From positions 850,177-914,176 of the forward strand of contig NZ_JOFZ01000001.1 of assembly GCF_000721265.1 (NCBI RefSeq): 64,000 nucleotides of DNA, in the 5' to 3' direction. The translations under genes were made by a program, and so were the position numbers. The notes under the pieces were generated by a model. The model was given only the letters and a program-made list of their open reading frames with translations. It had not been told where the DNA came from and made no database searches. Shown piece after piece: positions 49,822-58,620 of this stretch. Numbering within the stretch: the first letter of the stretch is position 1; each line of letters starts with the position of its first letter. Origin of the DNA: Streptomyces sp. NRRL F-5126 (GTDB lineage: Bacteria > Actinomycetota > Actinomycetes > Streptomycetales > Streptomycetaceae).

Positions 49822-50775
49822 CTACCCCCAGGCGCGGAGCTTCGCCGGGTTGCGGATGGCCCAGAGCCGCTGGATGCGGTCGTCGGCGATCTCGAAAGCG
49901 AACACCGCGACCGTCTTTCCCCGGTCGGTGGCGACCAGTCCCGGCCTGCCGTTGACGGTTCGTTCCAGCAGGTTCAACGTGCCGGCCCGCCTGGCGAGTC
50001 CGACGAGGGACCGGGCGATCTCGGCGCCGCCCTCGACGGGCTTCAGCGTCGCGGCGACCCGGCCGCCGCCGTCGGCTGTCGCGGTCGCCGACGGGTCGAG
50101 CAGTTCGACGAGCGCCCGGATGTCCTGGGCCTCCCACGCCCGCTTGAAGTCGCGGACGACCCGCGCGCGGGCGACACCCTGCGCCACGGCCGGCCGTGCC
50201 GTGACCGGCTGTGAGTCACCGACGCGGCGCCGGGCCGATGACGCGAGCTGGCGGCAGGCCGCCGGCGTGCGTCCGACGATCTCGGCGATCTCGGTGAACG
50301 GGTAACGGAACACGTCGTGGAGCAGGAAGGCCACCCGCTCGGCAGGGGTCATCGAGTCGAGCACGACGAGGAAGGCCATGTCGACGGACTCGTCCAGCGT
50401 GACCAGGTCCGCCGGGTCGGCCGCGGCGCCCGACCGCCTGCCGGGCCACTCCACGGCATCGGGCACGGGTTCCGGGAGCCACTCGCCGACATAGCGCTCG
50501 CGCCTGACCCGGGCCGAGCCGAGCAGGTCGAGGCACACGCGGCTCACGACGGTACTCAGCCACGCACCCGGTGAGGCGATGGCGTTCTGCCGCTGCGGGT
50601 CGAGCGCGTACCAGCGGGCGTAGCCCTCCTGGACCGCGTCCTCCGCGTCGGCGAGCGAACCGAGCAGCCGGTAGGCGAGGTTGATCAGCGGCCGCCGCTC
50701 GTCACCGATCGCGCGGCGCCGTGCGGCGTCCTCGTTGTGGCGGCACGGCTCTGCTTGTTCCGGACGCATGTCCAT
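49822..50775 (-). CDS. ECF41-type sigma factor (SigJ-like) with SnoaL-like extension
   Basis: A 317-residue sigma factor. Region 2 reads LINLAYRLLGSLADAEDAVQ, EGYARWYALDPQ; region 4 FLLHDVFRYPFTEIAEIVGR, TPAACRQLASSARRRV. The C-terminal extension (residues 190-317) is SnoaL-like with TATADGGGRV (the DGGG motif) and ends in IRNPAKLRAWG, close to the NPDKL motif that defines ECF41 factors. In this group the extension takes the place of an anti-sigma factor. ATG 50775 follows AGGGGGAAG. It is divergent from a SnoaL-like gene. Confidence 0.92.
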   Translation of the reverse strand: MDMRPEQAEPCRHNEDAARRRAIGDERRPLINLAYRLLGSLADAEDAVQEGYARWYALDPQRQNAIASPGAWLSTVVSRVCLDLLGSARVRRERYVGEWLPEPVPDAVEWPGRRSGAAADPADLVTLDESVDMAFLVVLDSMTPAERVAFLLHDVFRYPFTEIAEIVGRTPAACRQLASSARRRVGDSQPVTARPAVAQGVARARVVRDFKRAWEAQDIRALVELLDPSATATADGGGRVAATLKPVEGGAEIARSLVGLARRAGTLNLLERTVNGRPGLVATDRGKTVAVFAFEIADDRIQRLWAIRNPAKLRAWG

Positions 50776-50944
50776 GGCGCGCGCTTCCCCCTGCTCGCAG
50801 TGTCCTTCTCCCGTTCGACGAACCAGCGGTCCGAAGTGTGAGCCCGCCCCCACCATCGGCCGGCCTGACATCCAGGCCGCCCGTTTCGTCGGAACAACGG
50901 AACGCCGGAACAAGTGATCCGGCAACGAAAGGCAGGCAGAAGCA

Positions 50945-51451
50945 ATGACCGACTTCCACACGATCGCCGATCGCGTCGCGATCGACGCCCTGCGCGCGGA
51001 GTTCACCGACGCGGCCATGATGAACGACCACGAGCGGCTCGCGGACCTGTTCACGCCCGACGGCGTCGTCAGGATCCCGGACGCCGGCATCGAGGCCGTC
51101 GGCCGGGAGGGGCTGGTCGCCCTGGGCAGGCAACGGGAGGGCCGCATGGACCTTTTCGTCCAGACCACCCACCCGGGAACGGTCCGGTTCGGCGAGTCCG
51201 GCGAGGACACCGCCTCCGGCCGGGCGTACATCAGCGAACTGATCCGGACACGCGACGGCCAATCGCACCGGAATCACGGGATCTACCACGACACGTACCG
51301 GCGCACGGCGGACGGATGGAAGTTCACCGAACGCGTCTACGAGATCCGGTACCTCGACACCACGCCGCTCGGCGGATCCTCGCCGGCGGGCAGGGCTCAG
51401 GAGGGGTCACCGGGACCGGCGACCACCTCGGGCAGCCGTCCCACGGCCTGA
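50945..51451 (+). CDS. SnoaL-like (NTF2-fold) protein
   Basis: A 168-residue protein with an NTF2/SnoaL-like fold: IADRVAIDALRAEFTDAAMM, NDHERLADLFTPDGVVRIPD, TTHPGTVRFGESGEDTASGR, HRNHGIYHDTYRRTADGWKF. A disordered tail of 25 residues follows. Such proteins bind or isomerise small hydrophobic compounds. It is divergent from the ECF41 gene across 169 bp, so control by that sigma factor is likely; a TGACATC-N14-CGTC string (50866-50890) only loosely resembles an ECF41 promoter. Confidence 0.88.
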   Translation: MTDFHTIADRVAIDALRAEFTDAAMMNDHERLADLFTPDGVVRIPDAGIEAVGREGLVALGRQREGRMDLFVQTTHPGTVRFGESGEDTASGRAYISELIRTRDGQSHRNHGIYHDTYRRTADGWKFTERVYEIRYLDTTPLGGSSPAGRAQEGSPGPATTSGSRPTA

Positions 51452-51471
51452 GTCATCGGGACGGCTGCCCG
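51429..51471. terminator. Terminator between convergent SnoaL-like and ART genes
   Basis: CGGGCAGCCGTCCC (51429-51442) pairs perfectly with 51458-51471 across a 15-base loop that contains the SnoaL-like stop codon. Confidence 0.65.
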
Positions 51472-51480
51472 TTCCGCAGA

Positions 51481-52179
51481 TCAGCGCGCGAGTACGAACG
51501 TGGGCTCGAAGTGGTGGTTGGTCCGGCAGCCGAGGTTCTCGTACGTGTTGACCTTGGTGTCCGGGTCCGTCTTCACCAGGTGGTACTTGCAGGCCCGCTT
51601 GATGTCGGTGCCCTGGATCCCACCGGGGAAGTCGATCTCCTTGTTCCAGAGGTAGGGGGACTTGTAGCCGTCGAGATGGGCCGTGGCGTTCACGTCGATC
51701 CCGCCGGGAGCCTCGATCTCGTAGACCCATCCCGTCTTCGCCGCGCCGTAGGTGGCGAACTTCTCCGCCACCCACTTCTCGCAACTGGTGCTGACGTGCG
51801 CGGTGTTCTGGCCACCGCCCTTGACGATGTACTCGGCCAGCGGGGTGACCGCGTCGCCTCGCGGAGTGAAGCCGTCGTCGAAGATCTGCTGCACGCTCTC
51901 CCGGGTGTCGCCCCGCCACAGGGAGTTGGCGTCATCGCGCCACTGCCAGTGCTCGTTCTCCGAGGCCTTCCTGATGGCCGGGAAGATGGACGGGGACGTG
52001 GTGGTCCGCCACCAGTCCGAACTGCGGAACGGCCCGACCGGCCCGCAGGGCCCGGTGTCGGGGGCCGGGGCCGCCGCCCGGGGGGCGGCGGGGCCGCTTG
52101 CGTCCGCCGGGGCGGTGATGGCCAAAGAGGCGACGGCGAGAGAGGCGGCGGCGGTGACGCGCAGAACTGCCTTCAGCAT
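51481..52179 (-). CDS. Secreted ADP-ribosyltransferase, ScARP/scabin-like
   Basis: A 232-residue exported protein with a Sec signal peptide (LRVTAAASLAVASLAITAPA). The catalytic domain shows the ART pattern: LWRGDTRESVQQIFDDGFTP (Arg near 89), VSTS (129-132), then VYEIEAPGGIDVNATAHLDG and NKEIDFPGGI (179-188). The family includes ScARP of S. coelicolor and scabin of S. scabies, which ADP-ribosylate guanine in DNA or nucleosides using a Q-x-E motif. Here the position two before the catalytic Glu181 is Asn179. Four Cys may form disulphides. It stands alone, with no obvious immunity gene. Confidence 0.9.
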   Translation of the reverse strand: MLKAVLRVTAAASLAVASLAITAPADASGPAAPRAAAPAPDTGPCGPVGPFRSSDWWRTTTSPSIFPAIRKASENEHWQWRDDANSLWRGDTRESVQQIFDDGFTPRGDAVTPLAEYIVKGGGQNTAHVSTSCEKWVAEKFATYGAAKTGWVYEIEAPGGIDVNATAHLDGYKSPYLWNKEIDFPGGIQGTDIKRACKYHLVKTDPDTKVNTYENLGCRTNHHFEPTFVLAR

Positions 52180-52262
52180 GGAGAGAGCCCATCAGGTGAT
52201 CAACAGGACGAGCTCTTTCTACAACGGGCATTGAGCGTGAATACGGACGAAACGATTCACCG

Positions 52263-53379
52263 TCACCCCTCCGGGCGAAACTCCCTCGCGATCGTGTTTC
52301 GCGGGTCGTGAAGCCAGACCTCATGCCCCTCGGCTGTCACGGTGAGACCGAACGCGTCGGATGTGGGCGCGCCTTCGCGCACGTACGCGCGGTGCCCGGC
52401 CTCGATCTCCGACCACAGGTCCCGGACCCCGTACCGCACCACCTCGCCGGCCGCCGCCGTGGCCGCCGAACCGTCCGCGGCCCGCGCCCACACGCGTACG
52501 CCGTCCTCGGTCCCGGCGTGCTGGAGGGACACGCCCGGAAGGCGGGCGCCCAGGTAGAGCGCGGCGCCGAGCGACAGCAGGGCGGCCGGGTCCAGGTCCG
52601 TCGCCGAGGCGCGGGCCGTGGAGCTGTCGACGTCCGCCTCGCCGCCGTCACCGCGCTGGTCGCGCATGAGCATGTACGAGGCGCCGCCGTGGAACCGCCC
52701 CTGTGCCGTGCCGTCCGGACTCCGTACCAGCGCCACGACGGCCCCGCTCCAGAACTCGCGGTGGAGCGGCAGGACGAGACGGCCGCCCGGCCGCAGTTGC
52801 CCGACCCACGCGTACGGGACGCGCCGGACTGCGCAGGTCGAGACAATCCGGTCGAACGGCGCGGCCTCGGGCCACCCGCGACCGCCGTCGCCCTGCCGCA
52901 GCCGCGGCGCGTGCCCGGCCCGGGCGAGGTTCTGGGCGGCGAGACGGGCCAAGGACGGGTCGAGTTCGATCGAGTGCACGAGGTCGTCGTCGCCGAGACA
53001 GCGGGCCAGGAGCGCGGCGATGCCCGGACGCGGTGCCGATCTCCAGGACCCGGTGTGACGGGCCGAGTTCGAGGAGACCGAGCATGCGCGCCACCATGCT
53101 GGGCTTGCTGTTGGAGGACGTGGCGAGGGCGGGCCCGCCCTCGGCGCCGTCGTCCACCTGGATGACGACAGGTTCGTCCGAGGCAACGAGAGGCCACCAC
53201 TCGGCGGCGCCGACGGGCTCGCAACGCTCGGGTCCCTGGCGCCAGACGCGGTCCGGGATGAACAGGTGGCGGGGCAGCTCCTGCCACACCGCGCGCCAAC
53301 GCGGGCTCAGGAGACCGCGCTCGTCGAGCGAACGGACGAGCGCGGCATGGCCCCCTGTGGCGTCAGGGGTGATCGGCAT
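52263..53379 (-). pseudogene. PCMT-like methyltransferase (peptide-maturase type), frameshifted
   Basis: From the ATG at 53379 (MPITPDATGGHAALVRSLDE) the frame runs through PRHLFIPDRVWRQG, PSMVARMLGLLELGPSHRV and LEIGTASG; at about 53021-53028 the sense moves to another frame and continues IAALLARCLGDDDLVHSIEL, FDRIVSTCAVRRVPYAWVGQ, LRPGGRLVLPLHREFW to the end. Compared with the usual EIGTGTGYNAALLA, two bases are missing after GGG. Restored, the protein has 372 residues and resembles the methyltransferase of ATP-grasp peptide maturase systems. A real frameshift or a sequencing error. The last gene of a minus-strand operon. Confidence 0.85.
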
Positions 53380-53382
53380 GCG

Positions 53383-53646
53383 TCAGCCCTCGGTCGCCTT
53401 TTCCCCGCCGCCGTCCGAGGGCCCCGAGGGCCCGGACCCGTCCGGGGAGGGCGGTGTGGGCGGCGGACTCCACGGCCTGTCGGACGGCTCGCCGCCGTGC
53501 TTGCCGGCTTCCGCTGCTGCCGTGCGTTCCACAGGAATTCTCCTTGTCTCGTGGTCGTGGTGCGGGACTCCCGGCGTGGGGCGGCGACACCTCCAGATCG
53601 CGGTGACGCCGTGCTGTTCGCAGTAGGCGCCGAAGCACTGCGTCAT
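53383..53646 (-). CDS. Small Cys/His and Pro/Gly/Asp-rich protein, possible peptide precursor
   Basis: An 87-residue frame from ATG 53646, which overlaps the preceding stop (ATGA). The first 38 residues hold CFGAYCEQHGVTAIWRC (metal- or disulphide-like Cys/His) and HHDHETRRIP. The rest is low-complexity: GGEPSDRPWSPPPTPPSPDG, then SGPSGPSDGGGEKATEG, with two Asp-Gly pairs. An internal GTG at 53532 has AAGGAG 8 bases upstream and would give a 49-residue product containing only the Pro/Gly part. No known family. Standing directly before a PCMT-like gene, it is a candidate substrate peptide. Confidence 0.6.
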   Translation of the reverse strand: MTQCFGAYCEQHGVTAIWRCRRPTPGVPHHDHETRRIPVERTAAAEAGKHGGEPSDRPWSPPPTPPSPDGSGPSGPSDGGGEKATEG

Positions 53647-53909
53647 GGCATGCGCCTCTCGGCGCAGCCCGGGCAGGCGCGGAGGAAGAGGCGGGTGCCG
53701 TCGATGTCCTGCCGCTCGCCCAGGTCGACGGCAGTACACGTCGACAAGGGGCTGCCGCAGTACGCGCAGGCGCCGCCTCGGCGCTGCTCGTCCGTGAGCG
53801 AGCGGATCTCCACAGGACGTGGGCAGCTGTCAGACGTCGCGCGGAGCCGGAGCCGGAGCCGGAGTCCGGCACTCGGCGATTCCGGTTCGTCGTCCCGCAT
53901 CGGGGTCAT
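53643..53909 (-). CDS. Small zinc-ribbon protein
   Basis: About 88 residues (ATG 53909; ATG 53954 is also in frame). It begins MTPMRDDEPESPSAG, has RLRLRLR encoded by four tandem GAGCCG hexamers, then VEIRSLTDEQRRGGACAYCG and a distal LFLRACPGCAERR, a CxxC...CxxC zinc ribbon. The stop overlaps the next start (ATGA). It heads the operon divergent from the XRE gene. Function unknown. Confidence 0.72.
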   Translation of the reverse strand: MTPMRDDEPESPSAGLRLRLRLRATSDSCPRPVEIRSLTDEQRRGGACAYCGSPLSTCTAVDLGERQDIDGTRLFLRACPGCAERRMP

Positions 53910-54050
53910 GTCGTACAGCCTGTAGTCGTCACAGGAAAACGATCGCGCGGACACGGAGAGTGGCGCGACGCCTGACGGGGCGTCAAAGCGACGACAGAGG
54001 GGACGTCATTTCGGTGTCATTACAGGCACGTTGGGGGCTACCGTATACCT

Positions 54051-54803
54051 ATGAGCACGCCGAACACCTCGCTCCGTGCCGTGCGCATGGGGATGATGAT
54101 GTCGCAGGACGACTTCGCCCGCGCCGTACGCGACGTCGGGACCCGGGCGGGACAGCCGAACGACGCCAACAAGAGGCTCGTACAGCGCTGGGAGTCCGGC
54201 ACCACCACCGCGCCCCGGCCCGTGTACGCGCGCGCTCTGGAAGCCGTGACGGGCCTGCCGATCGAGGCCCTCGGCTTCTCCATGGTGCCGACCGCACGGG
54301 TCTCGGACGACGGGCAGGGCGGCCACGACATGGAGGAACGGCCGGCGGGCGCCACCGCACCGGCTTCCGGCGGGCCGAAACGCGACCCGCGAGCCACGCA
54401 TTCGGGGGTGTGGCTGTCGCGGTACGAGTACTTCTCCAGCGGACGCGACGCGGCGTTCACCGGTCTGCACTACGTGGTGCTGCTGCAACACGGGCATCGG
54501 CTTTCCGTGCGCAGCCTGCCCGGGTCCTCGGGCTCCCCGTTGACCATGGACATGGAGCTCGACGGCCACGTCGTAACGGGCACGTGGACCGAGCAGACTG
54601 CCCCGGAGGGCTACTACCGGGGGGCCAGGTACCACGGCGCCATCCAGCTCCTGGTCGAGCCGACCGGCCGCCGGATGCGCGGCAAGTGGGTCGGCTTCGG
54701 GAAGGAGTTCGACATCAACACGGGGCCATGGGAGCTCGTGTTCCACGACGCGTCCACGGCGCGGGCGACGCTCGACTCGTACAACCGTCCGCCGGACGTC
54801 TGA
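54051..54803 (+). CDS. XRE-type regulator with a beta-rich C-terminal domain
   Basis: A 250-residue regulator. The XRE helix-turn-helix is residues 8-75 (RAVRMGMMMSQDDFARAVRD, then NDANKRLVQRWESGTTTAPR). After a linker, residues 120-245 form a beta-rich domain (SGVWLSRYEYFSSGRDAAFT, GLHYVVLLQHGHRLSVRSLP, GARYHGAIQLLVEPTGRRMR, GKWVGFGKEFDINTGPWELV). As far as I recall, regulators of this exact type accompany ATP-grasp peptide maturase loci in streptomycetes. TATACC lies one base before the ATG, so the true promoter or start is unclear; autoregulation is plausible. Confidence 0.85.
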   Translation: MSTPNTSLRAVRMGMMMSQDDFARAVRDVGTRAGQPNDANKRLVQRWESGTTTAPRPVYARALEAVTGLPIEALGFSMVPTARVSDDGQGGHDMEERPAGATAPASGGPKRDPRATHSGVWLSRYEYFSSGRDAAFTGLHYVVLLQHGHRLSVRSLPGSSGSPLTMDMELDGHVVTGTWTEQTAPEGYYRGARYHGAIQLLVEPTGRRMRGKWVGFGKEFDINTGPWELVFHDASTARATLDSYNRPPDV

Positions 54804-54857
54804 GTCCCCAGGCGGCGCCAGAGAGCCCAGCCGGCGCATGTGCCGCCGGAAACCAGC

Positions 54858-54895
54858 GAGGGGGCGCCCCCACCGGCTGGTGGGAGCGCCCCCTC
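54858..54895. terminator. Bidirectional terminator after the XRE gene
   Basis: A 17-bp stem with one mismatch (54858-54874 with 54879-54895) and a 4-base loop between the convergent XRE and acyl-CoA dehydrogenase genes. Confidence 0.75.
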
Positions 54896-54938
54896 GGGGC
54901 AAGCGCGCGGGCCGGCCGGAAGGGCCGGCCCGGGTGCG

Positions 54939-56765
54939 TCAGAACGCGGACTCGTCCAGCTCCATCAGCGAGGCGTCCACGCCCTCCGCCAGCTGCCGCT
55001 GCGTCGTGACGTCCGGCAGGACGTTCGCCGCGAAGAACTTCGCCGCCGCGATCTTGCCCTGGTAGAAGGGCACGTCCTTCGCCGCCGCCGTCTCCAGCTT
55101 CTCCGCCGCCACGGCCGCGCCGCGCAGCAGAAGGTAGCCGACGATCACGTCGCCCGAGGCCAGCAGCAGGCGCGTGGTGTTGAGGCCGACCTTGTAGATG
55201 TTCTTGACGTCCTCGCCGGTGGCGGTGAGGTCCGTGAGCATCCTGCCCACGATGGCCTCCAGGTCGGCCGCTGCCTTGGCCAGCGACTCCCGTGCGCCCG
55301 CGAGGTCCGAGCCGCCGGTGGAGACCGCGAGGAACTGCTTGATCTCCTCGGCCAGCGTGTTCAGCGCCACACCCTGGTCGCGGACGATCTTGCGGAAGAA
55401 GAAGTCCTGGCCCTGGATGGCCGTGGTGCCCTCGTAGAGGGTGTCGATCTTCGCGTCCCTGATGTACTGCTCGACCGGGTACTCCTGGAGGTAACCGGAG
55501 CCGCCGAACGTCTGCAGCGACTGCGCGAGCTGCTCGTACGACCGCTCGGAGCCGTAGCCCTTGACCACGGGCAGCAGCAGGTCGTTGAGGCCGTGCAGCG
55601 AGGACGCGTCCTCCTCGGCGGCCTCCTTCGCGGCGATCTCGTCCTGCACGGACGCCGTGTAGAGGACGAGCGCGCGCATGCCCTCCGCGTACGCCTTCTG
55701 CGTCATCAGCGAGCGGCGCACGTCGGGGTGGTGGGTGATGGTGACCTTGGGCGCGGCCTTGTCCGTGAACTGCGCGAGATCGGGGCCCTGCACGCGCTCC
55801 TTGGCGTACTCCAGGGCGCTCAGGTAGCCGGTGGAGAGCGTGGCGATGGCCTTCGTGCCGACCATCATGCGGGCGAACTCGATCACGCGGAACATCTGCC
55901 TGATGCCCTCGTGCTTCTCGCCGACCAGCCAGCCCTTCGCCGGCACGTCGCCGCCGAACGTCATCTCGCACGTGTTGGAGACCTTGAGCCCCATCTTGTG
56001 CTCGACGTTCGTCGCGCGGACGCCGTTGCGCTCGCCGAGCTCGCCGGTCTCGGGGTCGAAGTGGTACTTCGGCACGAGGAAGAGGGACAGGCCCTTGGTG
56101 CCGGGGCCCGCGCCCTCGGGGCGCGCGAGCACGTAGTGGAGGATGTTGTCGGAGAGGTCGTGCTCGCCGGACGTGATGAACCGCTTCACGCCCTCGATGT
56201 GCCACGTGCCGTCGTCCTGCCTGACCGCCTTCGTGCGGCCCGCGCCCACGTCGGAGCCCGCGTCGGGCTCGGTCAGCACCATCGTCGAGCCCCACTGCTT
56301 CTCGACGGCGAGCGCCGCGATCCTCTTCTGCTCCTCGGTGCCCTCCTCGAAGAGGACGCCCGCGAAGGCCGGGCCCGAGGAGTACATCCACACGGCCGGG
56401 TTGGCGCCGAGCACGAGCTCCGCGTACGACCAGATCAGCGAGCGCGGCGCGGTGGTGCCGCCGATCTCCTCGGGCAGGCCGAGGCGCCAGTACTCGGAGT
56501 CCATGAAGGCCGCGTACGACTTCTTGAAGGCGTCGGGGAGCGGCGCGGTGCCCGTCTCGGGGTCGAAGACCGGCGGCGTGCGGTCGCCGTCGGCGAACGA
56601 CTCGGCGAGCTCGTGCTCCGAGAGCCGGGCGACCTCGCCGAGGATGCTCTTCGCGGTCTCGACGTCCATCTCGGCGAAAGGACCGCTGCCGTACAGCTTC
56701 TCGCGGCCGAGCACCTCGAAGAGGTTGAACTCGATGTCGCGGAGGTTCGACTTGTAGTGCCCCAT
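54939..56765 (-). CDS. Acyl-CoA dehydrogenase (large, FadE-type)
   Basis: A 608-residue acyl-CoA dehydrogenase with the N-terminal ([20 protein letters not shown]), FAD-binding middle ([35 protein letters not shown]) and C-terminal domains ([40 protein letters not shown] with the Glu-Gly-Thr region). The 610-residue length with a C-terminal extension marks the larger AcdB/FadE5-like class of beta-oxidation enzymes. It oxidises a fatty acyl-CoA to the enoyl-CoA with electron-transfer flavoprotein as acceptor. ATG 56765 has GGAG 8 bases upstream. Monocistronic. Confidence 0.94.
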   Translation of the reverse strand: MGHYKSNLRDIEFNLFEVLGREKLYGSGPFAEMDVETAKSILGEVARLSEHELAESFADGDRTPPVFDPETGTAPLPDAFKKSYAAFMDSEYWRLGLPEEIGGTTAPRSLIWSYAELVLGANPAVWMYSSGPAFAGVLFEEGTEEQKRIAALAVEKQWGSTMVLTEPDAGSDVGAGRTKAVRQDDGTWHIEGVKRFITSGEHDLSDNILHYVLARPEGAGPGTKGLSLFLVPKYHFDPETGELGERNGVRATNVEHKMGLKVSNTCEMTFGGDVPAKGWLVGEKHEGIRQMFRVIEFARMMVGTKAIATLSTGYLSALEYAKERVQGPDLAQFTDKAAPKVTITHHPDVRRSLMTQKAYAEGMRALVLYTASVQDEIAAKEAAEEDASSLHGLNDLLLPVVKGYGSERSYEQLAQSLQTFGGSGYLQEYPVEQYIRDAKIDTLYEGTTAIQGQDFFFRKIVRDQGVALNTLAEEIKQFLAVSTGGSDLAGARESLAKAAADLEAIVGRMLTDLTATGEDVKNIYKVGLNTTRLLLASGDVIVGYLLLRGAAVAAEKLETAAAKDVPFYQGKIAAAKFFAANVLPDVTTQRQLAEGVDASLMELDESAF

Positions 56766-56993
56766 GGCCACGGCTCCGTAAGGCTCGCGAGGACGCCCGG
56801 CGGTTTCGGGGCTTCCTCAGACGTGTATCCGGTTCTGCGGACGTATCCGGTTCTGCGCGCAGCGTGCGGCATCCTGCGGCACGCTGCTTCTCCGATGATG
56901 CTACCCGTCGGTAATAAGAGCAACCCCGGCCCGGCGGGTGTGACGCTTCTCCCGCCCCCACGCGGGCGGTCGTTCCTCAGTATTCTTGCGCGC

Positions 56994-57482
56994 ATGTACG
57001 GCTACGAGCAGACGCCTGGCGCCCAGCAGCAGTACGCCTCGCCGCATCACCAGCAGCACCAGCAGCACCAGCAGCAGCCGATGGGCGGCGGCTACGGCGA
57101 GCAGCCGCTGTACCCGGAGCCGTCCCCTCCGTCGCTCACGGACGCCGTCAAGGCGTTCACCACGGGCGCGCTGTCCGCGGAGGACTTCCAGCAGATCTTC
57201 TCGACGTCGAAGGTGTACTGCCCGCGCGGCGACGGCCCCGGGTTCCTTGCGCTGCACAACACGCAGCAGCCGGTGATCCCCATGTTCACCACGCTGAAGG
57301 AGCTGCGCAGGTACGCCGGCAAGGACTCGAAGTACTTCGTGATCACCGGCTCCGAGGTGATCGACCTGCTGCCCACCGGGTACGGCTTCGTCCTCGACAT
57401 GGACGGCGAGCACCGGATGGTCTTCGACGCCAAGGCGGTCGAGCAGATGGTCGACTACGCGATGCGCCGGATGTACGGGTGA
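56994..57482 (+). CDS. SseB-like domain protein with Gln/His-rich N-terminus
   Basis: A 162-residue protein. The first 50 residues are Gln/His/Pro-rich and disordered (MYGYEQTPGAQQQYASPHHQ). The rest is an SseB-type domain: LTDAVKAFTTGALSAEDFQQ, IFSTSKVYCPRGDGPGFLAL, PVIPMFTTLKELRRYAGKDS, LLPTGYGFVLDMDGEHRMVF. It is the second SseB-like protein in the window. TATTCT lies 8 bases before the ATG, a leaderless-type arrangement. Divergent from the acyl-CoA dehydrogenase. Function unknown. Confidence 0.88.
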   Translation: MYGYEQTPGAQQQYASPHHQQHQQHQQQPMGGGYGEQPLYPEPSPPSLTDAVKAFTTGALSAEDFQQIFSTSKVYCPRGDGPGFLALHNTQQPVIPMFTTLKELRRYAGKDSKYFVITGSEVIDLLPTGYGFVLDMDGEHRMVFDAKAVEQMVDYAMRRMYG

Positions 57483-57511
57483 CCGGCCGAGACGTTCCGT
57501 GCGACCCCGGA

Positions 57512-57541
57512 GGGGCCCGTGTCCGCGAGGGCACGGGCCCC
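57512..57541 (+). terminator. Intrinsic terminator after the SseB-like gene
   Basis: GGGGCCCGTG (57512-57521) pairs with CACGGGCCCC (57532-57541), followed by TTTC. Confidence 0.7.
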
Positions 57542-57624
57542 TTTCGGGTCCACGGGAATGGAGTCGCGCTGCTGGATGTTAAGTGTTCAACTGAATTGGA
57601 AGCAGACATCGAGGAGGGCACACC

Positions 57625-58578
57625 ATGCCCGCTGTGACCGTGGAGAACCCGCTGACCCTGCCGCGCGTGGCCGCGCCCGCCGACGCCGTCGCCCGCCCCG
57701 TGCTCGCCGTCACCACGGCGCCGAGCGGGTTCGAGGGCGAGGGCTTCCCGGTGCGCCGCGCCTTCGCCGGCATCAACTACCAGTACCTCGACCCGTTCAT
57801 CATGATGGACCAGATGGGCGAGGTGGAGTACGCGCCGGGCGAGCCGAAGGGGACGCCCTGGCATCCGCACCGCGGCTTCGAGACCGTCACCTACATCATC
57901 GACGGGATCTTCGACCACCAGGACTCCAACGGCGGCGGCGGGACCATCACCAACGGCGACACCCAGTGGATGACCGCGGGCAGCGGCCTGCTGCACATCG
58001 AGGCGCCGCCGGAGGCGCTCGTCGTGTCGGGCGGCCTCTTCCACGGACTCCAGCTGTGGGTGAACCTCCCGGCGAGCGACAAGATGATGGCGCCGCGCTA
58101 CCAGGACATCCGCAGCGGCTCCGTGCAGCTGCTCACCTCACCCGACGGCGGCGCGCTGCTGCGCGTCATCGCCGGCGAGCTCGACGGGCACGAGGGCCCC
58201 GGCGCCACGCACACGCCGATCACCATGATCCACGCCTCGCTGCGCCCGGGCGCCGAGGTCACGCTGCCGTGGCGCGAGGACTTCAACGGCCTCGCGTACG
58301 TGCTGGCCGGGCGCGGCTCCGTCGGCACGGACCGGCGCCCCGTGCACACGGGCCAGGCGGCGGTCTTCGGAGCCGGGGGCTCGCTGACCGTGCGGGCCGA
58401 CGAGCAGCAGGACTCGAACACCCCTGACCTGGAGGTCGTGCTGCTCGGCGGCCGCCCGATCCGGGAGCCGATGGCGCACTACGGGCCGTTCGTGATGAAC
58501 ACCCAGGACGAGCTTCGCCAGGCGTTCGACGACTTCCAGGCGGGCCGCCTGGGTACGGCGCCGGTGCCGCACACCTGA
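57625..58578 (+). CDS. Pirin family protein
   Basis: A 317-residue pirin with two cupin domains. Metal site: WHPHRGFETVTYIIDGIFDH (His residues), SGLLHIEAPPEALVVSG (His and Glu). FHGLQLWVNLPASDKMMAPR and YQDIRSGSVQLLTSPDGGAL are typical pirin segments. Bacterial pirins range from quercetinases to regulators of central metabolism; which applies here is unknown. GGAGG lies 6 bases before the ATG. A lower-GC stretch with TTAAGTGTTCAACT 50 bases upstream may hold the promoter. Confidence 0.93.
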   Translation: MPAVTVENPLTLPRVAAPADAVARPVLAVTTAPSGFEGEGFPVRRAFAGINYQYLDPFIMMDQMGEVEYAPGEPKGTPWHPHRGFETVTYIIDGIFDHQDSNGGGGTITNGDTQWMTAGSGLLHIEAPPEALVVSGGLFHGLQLWVNLPASDKMMAPRYQDIRSGSVQLLTSPDGGALLRVIAGELDGHEGPGATHTPITMIHASLRPGAEVTLPWREDFNGLAYVLAGRGSVGTDRRPVHTGQAAVFGAGGSLTVRADEQQDSNTPDLEVVLLGGRPIREPMAHYGPFVMNTQDELRQAFDDFQAGRLGTAPVPHT

Positions 58579-58586
58579 GGAGGGGG

Positions 58587-58620
58587 CTGAGGGCCCGGAC
58601 CGCGCGGCCCGGGCCCTCAG
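58587..58620 (+). terminator. Terminator after the pirin gene
   Basis: CTGAGGGCCCGG (58587-58598) pairs perfectly with CCGGGCCCTCAG (58609-58620) around a 10-base loop, just after the pirin stop. Confidence 0.7.

Noticed and set aside
52200..53400. Reading the PCMT region as two separate genes
   Set aside because: The first part ends exactly within the SAM motif and the second lacks a start codon with a ribosome site; together they make one family-length protein.
54840..56880. A very long plus-strand frame before the SseB-like gene
   Set aside because: The first two thirds are antisense of the acyl-CoA dehydrogenase; only the part from 56994 is a gene.
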